This document shows, one piece after another, positions 1-12,000 of a stretch of DNA of 64,000 nt. The DNA lies in NCBI GenBank assembly GCA_000469685.2, contig LS997564.1, forward strand, positions 8,582,591 through 8,646,590. Reading direction: 5' to 3'. The notes below the pieces were generated by a model. The model searched no databases. It was not told the DNA's origin and was given only the letters and a program-made list of their open reading frames with translations. A program made the translations under genes and the position numbers. The stretch comes from Haemonchus contortus. Its lineage: Eukaryota; Nematoda; Chromadorea; Rhabditida; Trichostrongylidae. Each line of letters begins with the position of its first letter. Within the stretch, counting starts at the first letter, position 1.

Positions 1-550
1 TTTTTTGGGCTAATTATTACTTACATTACCGAATTTCTTTTTATTTTACCCTGATATTACCTATGCTATAGTATTGAAGTCAGAGGCCTAGCAGATGACG
101 CGCGCTGATGCAGTACGACAAATCAAATGATCCCAACTATCGCGCCTGGGTTGGCTAACTCCCAATTCCTCTCATTTTTTTTGTGTCATGCAGCTGTTGT
201 GTTCTTATCGGCCCAGTCTTTCGGAGACCCAACTATCGCTGGGAATGATTTCACTCGGAAAAAGATCTCAAAAGTCAGAAAGTGTGATGCTGATATCTTC
301 AGCCCAAGTTTACCAGTAAAGCACTGCGTGTTCTATAGAGTTCAAGAATCAGGTGAACAATCCATGGCTTTGTTCGAGGCATGGCTCAACCTCCGTCAAC
401 CTCTTGATTTTTAACTTCGATCAGCCTTGAACTATGAGCGTTTCTTGCCATTCATACAAAAATGCATCTCGCAAATAATAATAACGACTAAATAAATAAA
501 CAAATAAATAATGAACCAAATAGGTAAAGGGATAAGTCAGTCAATAAAGT

Positions 551-848
551 CTAAAATCTCGGAGCTTAACCAATCTCATGCGTCTGAGGGATGCGCCCCG
601 CATTCTACTTCAATTTAGAGTCGTCGTGGCGTAATGAATGAGTATGCGGTCTGTACAATGACTTGCGATGGCCAGCCGATGTACAAGCCCGTTTCCTTAT
701 CCTCCCAGACGAATCTGGTACCAACTAATTTGGCCCGGAGGGATGAAGGCTTAGTTGGCTTGGGCGGATATCGATCCGGGATCGGAACCTGTGAGCGTAC
801 GTGTGAGATAGTGCACAACTTGCTCCTACACCACCCCGTCTGTAGATA
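551..848 (-). mobile_element. tRNA-derived SINE, near full length
   Basis: Read on the - strand, the head contains GGTTCCGATCCCGGATCG, a good RNA polymerase III B box (GGTTCRANNCC), preceded by a tRNA-like GGTGGTGTAGGAGCAAGTTG region. The body has the family landmarks CCTCCGGG..., TTGGTACCAGATTCGTCTGG and GGCTGGCCATCGCAAGTCAT, ending in a GTAGAATGCGGGGCGCATCC block. The same blocks recur in about ten other places in the window. Confidence 0.75.
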
Positions 849-1454
849 AGTGAATAAACAAACAAATGAAAAAATAAGCTCAAGGGAAGTGGCCTTGGTC
901 CAATTAGATCTGCTAACTCCCTACCAAGAGTATTCGAATCGTTTTCTTGAACAAACTGCCCTAACGACGCGAAATGGCTGCTAAAAGTGAAATAGCCAAT
1001 AAAAACGGGATCGATTTGAATTTGAAGGATTCGTAAACTTCAATATTTCATGTATAGCTATATATAAAGCCTTTTTCAGGGAAAAAAAGCCCAATTGAAT
1101 TTGATATGGGCGAATTCCTCACAATGGGGCCGCCGAAAATTTATGGGGATCCTCGGGTTCACACTAGACCATTTGCTTGATACGTCACCGCTGTAAAGTT
1201 TTCTAGGGGTTGTCCAGGTGCAACTGTTCAAAATCAAGACATTAAAACGGTGTGAAAAAGACGAGTGCAACCCACTCTTCAATCATTGCTGCAGTGGTCT
1301 GCCAACTCCTCCTGTTCCTTGCGCTTCTCACTACTACTATTACGTGGTTTGAACTCTAGTTCTTTTAAGTATCTTGACTGCATAGTTCACTTTTCTGATT
1401 ATTTAATTAGACTAACGAAGCCTCTCGACTTCCCAATGCTTGGAATTTGGTACT

Positions 1455-1605
1455 AGACTCGTCAGGGAGGATGAAAGCACTGATCCGTACATCGGTCGGC
1501 CACTGCAAGTCACTGTATGAGCCACGAACTCATTCAGGGCTCCCTTCGATTCAAGCAAGAAGTCGAATGCGAGGCACATCCCAAGTACGGGAATTATCGA
1601 ACCAC
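1455..1605 (+). mobile_element. SINE fragment (3' half)
   Basis: It carries the block GGTCGGCCACTGCAAGTCAC and the GAAGTCGAATGCGAGGCACA tail of the SINE family, on the + strand. It lacks the tRNA-like head. It is followed within 300 bp by a second copy in the same orientation. Confidence 0.65.
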
Positions 1606-1829
1606 AGAAATCAAAAGTTTTTACTTAACCATATTCCAATGGTCGTTGCATATTTTTTCTTTCCTCGTAATTTCTTTTTGCATGGAGGTTATTTAGACAT
1701 ACCCTGCTATTCACGCTATTTTTGTGATACTGTAATCCTAATAGTTGTTACACCATTAGGAATTCATTTCTGCAAAACGGCTTCAAATCAACTTAAATTC
1801 CGTAGTTTCACTATATCCACAAGGCCGAC

Positions 1830-2070
1830 TTAGTTATCCAAGTCTTTCATCCCTCGTGGAGCGCCTAACTGGTACCAGACTTGCCGTGGAAGATAAAACC
1901 CCTATATTGTACACAGGCTGGCCACTGCAAGTCATTGTATAGGCCACATAAGCATTCAGTACGCCACTACAATTCGTGTGGAAGTCGAATGCGTGGCGCA
2001 ACCCTCAGACGGGATTGCTCAGTGCTAAAAAAACTTTTTCTGTATGCATTGATAATATTCTGAAACTACT
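1830..2070 (+). mobile_element. SINE fragment (3' two thirds)
   Basis: It contains CTAACTGGTACCAGACTTGC, GGCTGGCCACTGCAAGTCAT and GAAGTCGAATGCGTGGCGCA in the family order. The B-box head is missing at the 5' side. Confidence 0.65.
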
Positions 2071-2920
2071 GACATTGGGTTAGGCTCGGTCGTCGATAGA
2101 GATGTCGAGTGGTCAAAGTCACCACCAGAAAAGAAAGCCCGTGGGTCATGAGTTTGGTTATTTTTTTTACCATATGTTTATTTACTCGAATTAAATCTTA
2201 TACAGAGTTTCTGTGTTAAGAGAGCAGTGAAGTACACGAAGTCGTTCGATTTTATTACATTTTGTTGTCTGGTGTAGGCATTATTTGTTTTTCTATAGGA
2301 TGCACCACGCTTATGAAATCCATGGAGACTTTTTAGGTTTTTTTTTTTAATTTTAGACATGAAAATGAAAAAAAAATGAAAATAGACGTTTATTCGGAAG
2401 TGAGTTACTGACCTCAGGCCTCATTTCCGGTTGTGTCGTTCCTTCACCGGGGTTCAAGTTTCGGCTTTACAACTCATTGAATACAAAAAGTGAACGTCTC
2501 ACTTCCGGGGCTCTTTGACACTCCCCTTGAATCGATCATTGGCTCAGCTAACGATGAGATCGGAAAAAATATTTCTGGGTACCTTGGAATCTTCCATTCC
2601 CATGTAACTGCTATGAGTACAGTGTGAAATTGCGGAAGTAAAAAAGCAAAGTTTTGCCGAAAACAGGCGGGAACCTTCCCTGTATTTCGACTGTAGGGAT
2701 CACATGAAAAACGATTGTTTCCAAATAAAAATTAGGAGCTCTGGAAGAAAGACTGAAGAGGCTTAAACTTGGGAACCAATTAAGTAACGATAGAACTGCA
2801 ACTTTTTAGATGGGAAGGAAAAACAGGAAAAAGACAAAAGGAAAAACCTTTTTTTGATCACGGCTGACCTTTCCAACTGCTTTTTGATAAGCGCTTTGAC
2901 TTGACTTGAACTCTTCCGTT

Positions 2921-3898
2921 TTACTCAGTAGACATTTCCTGTTCCTTTGAACTACCCAGGCATGTCTCCAGATCTTTTTCGGAAGAAACCTTTGAAAAGC
3001 ATAGTGAGCGCTCTATCGAGCCAACTCTTTCTAACGTCACTGCTCTTCTGCTCTCAAGATCATTCTTTATCGCCTCTCTGCGTAGTCTGGCTTGCAATGA
3101 CTTTTTAAACCGTCTGCAGCTTGTGCAGCCCATCATCGTACCTTTATGTACGTCTGACTGGGAGCCAACCTTGCGAAAGAAACCCTTGACGAATGCCCTA
3201 TCGTCTGCTTTTCTTACATCATTACGACTTTGCTTGATTTATCGTTTGTTACCATCAAAAATGATCAATAACTTTGTCTATTTCCAATTCTTCTATGATC
3301 TAACGCCACAACTGGAAAGGCCTTATTAATCTTCAAGATTTCACTTTCCAAATATGCTAGCTGATATTGCACGTGTAAGTAAGAAATACACGATATTTGC
3401 TTTGATTTTGGGCGGAATTTCGCAGTAAGCATGTAAAGTAACATTTGACAGATGGTGATGTGATTTATCTCGTTGAGAATTTGTCATCCTGTGACTCAAG
3501 GGCTACTGTTGATGAGGAGCCTTTGTGTAATTGCAATTGCTGAACATTCCTTTTCACATCACATCCCATGACTTCTAACATGAAATTCGGGACTTTTCGT
3601 GAGATCGATGTCGGTTTGGAATCCCATGACTTGAGAAAAAGCTTGTTTGCCTCTTTTTACCTTCTTCATCTCCGGGAGGAAAATGCTCTGACCCTGCTAC
3701 GACAGAAATTTGTCTCGGCTGAACCTCATTTTCCCGTTCTCGAGTGTTCAATTTGAATCTAAAAGCCTCTTGTGGAACGTTCCCATGTGGCGGAACAGCT
3801 GAATCGCCTTTGCTTTTTTCTGCCGCTTGTTCTCGGAAAAAATTCATGTTCCCCCTCCTTCGAATAAAGCCTTTGGAATGCCGAATGATATCGGTCAT
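2921..3898 (-). CDS. Possible coding exons of an unrecognised minus-strand gene
   Basis: Two minus-strand stretches look coding. The downstream one (3123-2921) begins after a GCTGCAG acceptor-like site, encodes a charged segment (RRFKKSLQARLRREAIKND...) and stops at TAA. The upstream one (ATG at 3898) encodes MTDIIRHSKGFIRRRGNMNF... and can end at an AAG|GTAAAA donor near 3,667. The phases of the two do not join directly, so a further exon would be needed. No domain is recognised. It could be chance in a low-stop region. Confidence 0.25.
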
Positions 3899-4394
3899 GG
3901 ATGAAAAGGTAGCCTTAGTGAGTTCTATTATCAGACTTCCTGCAAACGCTCTCTTCCTCCTGGCCTCAAACTTTTCCCTCCAGTCGAAGGCATTTTAACG
4001 AAATTTTTGGATAATAGAATGCCAAAAACAAGATTTTAAAGTTGCTCAATCCTGTTTGGGAATGTGCCTCGTAGATGACTTCCTGAGATCCGTAGTGGAG
4101 TACGACTGCGTGTCACCCTACGCCATGGCTTACGAGCATGAGCCCCGATACTGTAGAGGAAAGTAGTGTGGTGTAACTTGACAAGTGTTCAACAGAATAA
4201 GAACGGTTCATGTCACCTTTTCCATAGGTGGGTCGTGTCTTTACTTGATCATGGATCCCTTTAGAGGGTTGTGGTCAGAGAAGTGGAGGGGAGGTATGGG
4301 TGTGGAGGGTAGAACTTTCTTGTATCAAGTCGTGTCAAGTTTTTGTTTTTTCCTCCCAAATGAGTGTAGTCTGCCAATAAATCAACTCTGAACG

Positions 4395-4505
4395 GATTGA
4401 CATGCTTGGGTGGCCTGGGCGGATATTGATTCTAGGATTCGACCGCAGACACCGCATGTGGTAGCGGTATCTTTGCCATTGCATTATGTCTGTCACCTGG
4501 TGTCA
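4395..4505 (-). mobile_element. SINE head fragment (tRNA-like)
   Basis: The minus strand reads GCAATGGCAAAGATACCGCT, a GGTCGAATCC B box, then the ATATCCGCCCAGGCCACCCA junction typical of the family. Only the tRNA-like part and a short body remain. Confidence 0.55.
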
Positions 4506-6384
4506 ATTACATAGTTTGGGTAAAAAATGAATAGAATGGCAGCTTGGGCTTCATGATTTGAGGATTTCAGCTTTTTCTGGGCTTGCTTTCTGGCTCGATT
4601 CACTATTCAGCGTGCAAACATCGGCAAAGTTAAGTGTAACAAATAAAAAGGCAGGCAGAGGATTGTTCGATCATTTCACTCAAATTCGTTTTGACGTTCA
4701 TTTACCTTATCTTCAGAGTTACCTAGGCAACTGGTTACGATCTAAGTTAGATCCAAAAACGCCTAAAATCGTTTAACGTACTTCATTTTGTTTATTTTTT
4801 GTTTTTTATTGTGTTTAGAAGTGCCATTCTCGTTTTAATTGAATCAAATCATTTTTTTCTTCTTTTCAATGACTGTACGAGGGTGTGTGAGTGTGGATAG
4901 CTGCAGGGGAATTTTTGAATTTTTTCAATTTCTTGAACTTTCTTCATAGCCCTGGGGATTTTCGGGTGATTTTCTGTTCCGATTTATTGAGGATGTAATA
5001 GCTCGCGCCGTGATGAGCCATGAGAGTTCCTAGTGGTGTGCTCTCTCCCTCCCCTCTCTTTCTATAAACATTTCTATGAAAAACAAAGTTCTCGTTTTTC
5101 TTCATTTCCTCGTTCTATGGTTCAAATGTCTTTTTGCATTGCCCCTGTACTAAGGTGTCACTGTAATAATTCTAGTTATCATTCCATATTCTATTATAGT
5201 AAAATACGCCATCTATGCAACAGATTCCGAGTTCCTCTGAATTTCCAAAAACATGTTAATTTTGTATGGCAATTTTGGATGCTCCGATCTTTTTCGCTTT
5301 GAAACGAATCGAATGCAATTAATAACGGCCGATTCTGTTGAAAGGTTTAGAAAATGAAATAATACATGGAAACTGAAAAAAAATGGAAACTGGAATTAGA
5401 AAAAAACTAAAAATTTAAAGTACATAGGATGCTTTTTGAGCATTACAATTCAACGAAAAATCTATAAGTGAATACGGCTTTCCATCAACGTTCGCCATCC
5501 AGCAGGGCTAATTTCTTCGAAATTCGCCTTTTTACATTGTTTTTTCAATCTTTTTATAACGAAATCAATGCTATGGGTTTCGGGAATGAAGAGTTTTTGT
5601 AGGTTCAAATTCCTATAGTACTGACCTCCATACAACCATATAGTAGTTGATAGTACATATTCGAAAAGACGTACCGTATTAACAATGGCAGTTTTGAACG
5701 GTTCCCTCAGTTCCCTTACTTACACGTTACCGCTACCATCTTTAAATCCCTCAGAAGTATTTATTGAGTATTTATTGAAAAAATTGACAGAGGTCAATCA
5801 AAAAAATCAAAAATCGTTGAATCAAAATTGAATAAATTTAATTTTCCGGAGGGTTTCATGAGAAAATAGCATTTCAAATACAAAACGCCTATACTCAGAG
5901 ATATACCTAAAAAATAAGGCGTTTTTCTTCCTTGTTATGCAAACACATCATTACTTTTTCTGTTTTTTCTCTTCCTCTATTTTCTCATGACATGATGCCC
6001 AAGAGCTAAACTCAGCTATTCGATATGAATGAATAAATGATGATTGACTGTTTGTCTATCATGACTATTGGAAATGCACTTCAATTTGTATACTTTCATT
6101 TTGTCCCCCCACTCGAAAACTGGCTATTATTAAAAATATGCCCGTGACAATATGCATCCGATATGAAGTGATAAATTGTGAAACCTATTCGATTGGTTCG
6201 CCAAATAATCAGAGGGCATATGGGAAATTCTGGTTTAGTAGTAATATCTACTGACTTTTGAATTTCTTTTCCCTCCCCTTGTGATTGTTCCAAAACCTTT
6301 TTATGCACCCTGTGTCCTACTTCATAGGAGTGTCTGGAGGAGAGCTTCTATACGTAAGAATAGAGATAAAGATAAAGGAAGCGT

Positions 6385-6540
6385 ACAAGTCAGTGCTTTT
6401 ATCCTCCCAGATAGGTCTGTTACCAAATAACCGGTCCCGGAGGATGGAAAGTACGGTTAGCCTCGAATTTGATTGGATCATCGGACCGTATGTGTGCGAT
6501 AGTGCGCCACTTGCCCCTGCAGCACCTTCGTCCTAGCTCC
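6385..6540 (-). mobile_element. SINE fragment
   Basis: The + strand shows TCCTCCCAGATAGGTCTGTT, CCGGTCCCGGAGGATGGAAA and a GTGCGATAGTGCGCCACTTG end, which are the inverted family landmarks. The B box is degraded. An AATAAAAAAATAAACAAATA tail follows. Confidence 0.6.
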
Positions 6541-7107
6541 TACATGTTCAATAAAAAAATAAACAAATAAGCACCAACAAAGTAACAATTATAGGCATTA
6601 AAATAATACTTTTTGAGAAAGAAAGAAAGAACTGCACGGAAATACGACGGAACGCTCAGGGCTGCTAAGAATTTTGATGGTTTTTCATAATTTTTCCAAT
6701 GATTGGAGCTGAACGATCTTAAAAATCTTGAAGAAATTCGTGTGGATGAATTAGGGTTGCTTTTACCAGTCGAATGTCGAGCTTTCGCGATTTTTTTTTA
6801 GTCGAATTTACCTTTAGTCAGGTAAGAGTTCGATTTGTATATCATTTCAGATTCAATCATCAATTGGAAGAGATACCAAAATAAATGGAACAAATGATGG
6901 GCATCTGATGTATTTATATGCGACCAGTGCCCTTTCGTACAACCATCATATCCTGCTGATTTTGTCTGTGAGCACGAGTTATTGCCAACTGGCTGACGCT
7001 TCTCGCTGACGATCATCATCGCCATCGGCAGCATCGGAATCGATCCATCTTCATCGATATTCAGCAGTTTGAATTTCTACGTCTTCCTCATCGTCTCGAA
7101 TATTTCG

Positions 7108-9058
7108 ATGAACTCGCCCAACTCACGAAGCACATCATCGCTTCCCAACATCAAGCGATCAAATACCATTTTCAAAATTGTGAGTTCACTTCTGAAGATC
7201 ATTTCCTTCTCGTTCTTTTTATCTTTAACACATCAGAGCCTTGAATTCTTTCCTTAATCCCACAGAAAAATCTCAGATCTCATCATTTTCATCACAATTT
7301 TTTGGAAGATCAGTAAAAATTAGGTTAGAAATTTCAAACACTACAATTGATTGTGAACAAGCGGTGGCTTAAGGCAGCAAAAAGCATCTGTACGAAAATC
7401 TTCGGAGGCACTGCTCACAAAAGATGATTTCCGGGATCTCCAATCAGGACAAACTTGTAGTCCCCAAGTATACCTCACTGGTCGCTGACGAGCCGGAAAA
7501 CGGCCTGATAGGGCATAAAGAGGGTTTGAAGACTGGGTTCATCGACGACACACAGAATGGACGAGTTGTAACGGCGTTGTACTTGGGGGCTGCACCTTTC
7601 ACAGGGAACACCAATTTGGAAAATCAAGGAACTATTTGTGACCCATGACGACAATGGAAGACAATTATTCGCTTTTTGACTTGTTGTAGTCTGCTGTTTG
7701 GCAATTTCAACAAATCTCGTCCGAATACTTTATTCCATGCCAGTTCTATCGTGGTAATCCCATAGAGCCATAAATTTCGAGAACACTTCAATTTCATGAC
7801 TCCGCAGATTTCCTCTCTTTCTTCGCCACAGATTCTCACCGATACTTCCGTTTTTTAATTCGAAAACGTTGCCTCAAAATGACGGTGAAGTCTGCCTTCG
7901 ACATTTTTTTCTTAGAAATTCAATAACAAAGCTTCACTCTCCTTTGGCATCACTCTTCGATACCCGGAAGGGGAACTGGGTGTCCAACGATCGTCACAAA
8001 CAGTCAGCTACATTCCGAGGGCTATACATGGACAAAAAGCAAATTTTCTTTCACCTTGGCACATGCGACTCCCAGTTTCCAGTTTTGAAAAGGTCTAAAT
8101 AAGGCATTCCCACTAGGTTGCCATTATAGCCGGGCCAATCAATGTTCTGATCATCTTCTGCCTCTCTCAGTAATTCGAGAATGATGAAGCTTTTCGTCGT
8201 TGAGAAGTGCCATTTAGGGATTCGCCAACGCATTCGTCTTCTTTGACTAACTTATTAACAATCGTGACCGTACCTTACTTGAACAAAGGCTTACAGCAGC
8301 TTGATTAAATTTTATTATAAAACTATACTTTTCATGAATATAGAACTTACTCGGTTCTTGAAAAGCCTCCTTGTCGAACAAGATTTAGAGGCACGGCTCA
8401 CGATAAGATTGGTCTCTAACCAATAAGATTTCTCCCTAGGACTAGCCTGTGACCCTCGAAGATAGCACAAGAACGCTGTTGGGTCGAAAAACGGCTTACA
8501 TAAGGCGCAATAAGTTCCACGCGTTCCACGCAAGGCAGCTTAGTATAGCCATCTGTACGCCATGGCGCACACATTTGGACAGCTCGTCCAAATACGCCTT
8601 TCTTGCAACTTCTATCGTCACACTCTCGTCCAACCCCTAATTACCCCTAATTTTACTAGTTTTACGCTGATTTTAGCATCTTCTTCGCCTTTCTGTACTA
8701 CTCGTGTCCATAACTTCCATTTTTCGTCTAAAGTTAGATATCTCGAAATCATTTGGAATGGGCTTGGAAACGTGAAAGCTCTAAATTATTCTTAGTGGAA
8801 ACGGATGCTCTTCGAAGGAATCAGTGGGAGCAAATCGTACCAAGCCTGGCGTTCATTTTCGAGTCCAACTAAGCAGTATAAAAAGCCAGCAATCCACTCC
8901 CATAGACTAATTAGTTAGAAGCGGTTGTTCGGAATTTCCCTAATCCTATTTGCTTCAGGGCACTGATGAAATAGAAAGCGCTGAGGGAGAACATCTCATG
9001 TACAATGCCATCTCCAGTTTGTCCAGCATCAACGGTCCATCTCAAAAGCCAAGTAGAA
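7108..9058 (+). CDS. Chloride channel N-terminal exons 1-2 (cytosolic)
   Basis: Exon 2 (8959-9058) follows a TTGCTTCAG acceptor and ends at a GTGAGT donor. Only one frame is open, and its end phase (1) matches the transmembrane exon at 10590. It encodes a Ser/Glu-rich hydrophilic stretch ([16 protein letters not shown]...). Exon 1 is proposed as ATG 7108 to 7179, ending AAAATT|GTGAGT in phase 0, which is the only phase that continues into exon 2. It reads [19 protein letters not shown]..., polar and disordered as expected for a ClC cytosolic N-terminus. Another frame of the same stretch is also open ([16 protein letters not shown]...), but it ends in phase 1 and would hit a stop in exon 2. 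Exon 2 is fairly safe. Exon 1 and the start codon are inference, and more 5' exons may exist. Confidence 0.5.
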
Positions 9059-12000
9059 GTGAGTTTAGTGATGTAGTAGCGGTATTTTACTTCTTCAACG
9101 ACATCATACCATGTTTCCTTTCTAGATGTGAACTTGAACTTCACCATTACAAAAGTGTATCACTATGAATGACAACTTCTTTGGACCATTACTCAGTATT
9201 GTCTAATTATTTGTTTACTTATTTGATCATTTGGATTTTTTTTGATACTCTTATCAAGCTCGAAGGGCCTGAGCAGGTTTAGTCTTATATACCTCTCGAG
9301 GTGCCGAGGTCCCGCTAGAGGGCATGGTGGGACGGAGAGGGAATGGTGAAAGGGAATTACTGATGAAGAAATTTCTTCGACTACTGTCCATGCTTCACCT
9401 GCCCTGAATCATGAATGTAGCGAAGGATGGCAGTGAATAAAACAATAATATACCATTTTAGCCTTATACCCGTCATTTGGGACCTTCACATTTCCATACT
9501 TAGGTCCCATTAGTGCCCAGTCCCGTTCTGTAAACAAGTGCTAAGTCCAGACAAGTACCTGGATCTTGAAAACGATCGACCTCTAGGGAAAACAACAAAG
9601 GGCATACTCAAAAAGTGCAAAGCTCTTGACACTGCTAACTAGCGATATCTTCTTCTGAGCATATATCTTTTCCATTCGAACTCTTCATGGATTACCGTTC
9701 TCATTCATAAACGGAACCAGCCTTCCAATTGACTAAACTATGAGGAAGCCACGTTACGGTGAGTTTCAACCTGTGCTGTTTCCCCCAAACGCCACTCTTA
9801 TTTATCGCTCATACAAGCTTGTCAGGGCTCCTAGTAAAACAGGACTATTACCACTACAATAACTTATCGCTATGTATTTTGAGTTACCCCTTTTTATTTG
9901 GATATTCTGCTCGTGAAAACGTTAATCCTATTCGGTACCGTTTCTGACATTTCTCCTTAGGATAAACTGTGATCTCTTGGGATAGCATAGGGGACGCTGT
10001 CGGGTGGAAGAATTGCCTGGATAGGCCGTGATAATAGCTCAAAAACGACTTAGCTGAAGTACACATCTGAAAGCGGACGAGTTCTCACGGCATTGTAAAG
10101 GAAGTGGAATCTGCGCAGCAATCTCGGGGACGATACAAATGTTGGCACATAAAGTCGAACAGTTCGTTCAAATACCCCTCCGACACAACTTTTGTCGTCT
10201 CAATCTCGTCCAATCCCTAATTTTACGATATTCTAAAGCCTTGTAGTTATCTAACTACGCCGACTTTCGCGTACTATTCGCCACTTTTGCACCAATCTAG
10301 ATTATCATTTCCATTTCCTCCAGAGTTATTTACCTCAAAATTATGGGGAACTGTGCATCGAAGTGTTACCTACTCTTTCTGTTGCAAGACTCGCGATAAA
10401 AAATCCATGAAAAATTGTCAAAAATTTTCAAGAACCAACAGTATAGGCTCGAGGTCGCGCTCTCTAATTCTAGTGAATTTATTTTTTTCAGCTTTCATCC
10501 TTAGTTTTTTTTCTCATTTGGGCATTTCACTTGAAATAACCATGGCCTCCATCCAATTACGAATCAATTCTCCTTTTAACTGCTTTCAGAACGAGATCAG
10601 TATGTATTTCTGCCAATAACAGTCGACGGTTTCTACTTGGCCTTATTGGGCGTCTCCACAGCCGTCTGCTCCCTAGCTATGGACTTTGCTATCGAGCAAT
10701 TACAACAATGTAAGTGTGACTTCCTCAAAAGCGACTTAATTTACCATTACGGTGCCTGCTTCCACTACGATACTTTTTTCAACGATTTTCGCAGACTTTC
10801 TCCAAAGAATTATGCTTATCCGCCTTAAGTAGAGTAATGAGTATCGTGACTTTTCTGAACGACTCTTGACTACCAATTGTCACAAAAAATAATGAGCAGT
10901 TGAATGATTGTTTTCGACGGAACAAATTTCTTCATAGAAAGATAGCTGGTTCGATATCAACTGATATTTCAAATCCTAGCATATAAATGAAAGAGAACTA
11001 GAAAAAATTTCTCATGGAGTCTAATAAAATGATAAGGAATGAAGATTTGAGCGTTGTTCAATCTCGTCTAAGAGATACGTCCCGTATTCGCCTTTTGCCA
11101 TTGCCACTACACCACTTCCGCCCAGAATATAATGAATTCTAGAAAATTTTATGAAATCCCATCGAGTTTTGGGCCTTTTTAGTTCATGTTCCATTACTAG
11201 TTAAGTTATCAAACATGCCGTTGTATGTTCAATTTAACGTTTATTTATTTAGGGCACATTTTAACGTACAACTGGGCTGATGTGATCGAATCGGGGCATA
11301 ATCATCATGCTTATACATTTATCGTATGGAGTGGTTATGCTGTTATTCTGGTCACGTCGTCGGCCATTTTTGCTCACTATTTTTCTCCACAAGCCATAGG
11401 TTTGTTAATTTTTCAGGGTTGAAGGCAATGTAGGAACGGCGCTCTACATGGATTGAGGTAGAATGGTGTAAAGGACGCTAAATGTAGCTAATCCTAGTGA
11501 TGAGGATTGATAGGAATGATCAATGCGGTAGGAAAAATCAAAATAATGCGAAATTTTAATGGAAGCGACAGCCACAATAGTGCAAAAGTGGCAAAGAAAA
11601 CGCGAAAATCGGCTGTTTAAAGAAATATAATGCTCTTTAAAAAAAGGAAAAATCAGAGGTTGGACGAGAATTCGTGTGGTAAACATTGCAGTGAAGGGGT
11701 ACCCGAAACGACCACCCAAATGTTTTCGCAACTGCGTACAGGTGGCTACAGTAAGCTGCATGCGTGAAACGTGTGCATTCTGGAGCAAATGGTGCAACGT
11801 CTACAGCCTCTACGAAAACTCGTCCGCCTATCTAGGCCGTTTTTCTACCCGACAGCATCCTTTGTGCTGTCTTTAGGGGTTGCAGGCTCATGTCAGGGTG
11901 CTATCCTTGGGGATCACAAGTTATCTTAAGGAGCAATCACGGAAGTTCTGATTCTATCGAGACCTATGCGTTCAGTCGTAGACTTGCCCAGGTGCCACTC

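Larger units (their letters stand above)
1..7107. other. 5' flank: repeats, no gene identified
   Basis: AT-rich DNA with SINE copies at 0.55-0.85, 1.45-1.6, 1.8-2.1, 4.4-4.5 and 6.4-6.5 kb and the weak minus-strand coding candidates at 2.9-3.9 kb. Stretches 2,070-2,900 and 4,510-6,380 show nothing beyond T-rich and A-rich runs. The promoter and 5' untranslated exons of the chloride channel, if upstream of 7.1 kb, would be here, but none can be picked out. Confidence 0.6.

Noticed and set aside
1447..1833. 128-codon open frame
   Set aside because: Its first third is a SINE fragment and the rest has no splice or codon signal.
4395..4505. tRNA gene
   Set aside because: Only a B box and loose tRNA-like sequence; it joins a SINE body and lacks a proper cloverleaf.
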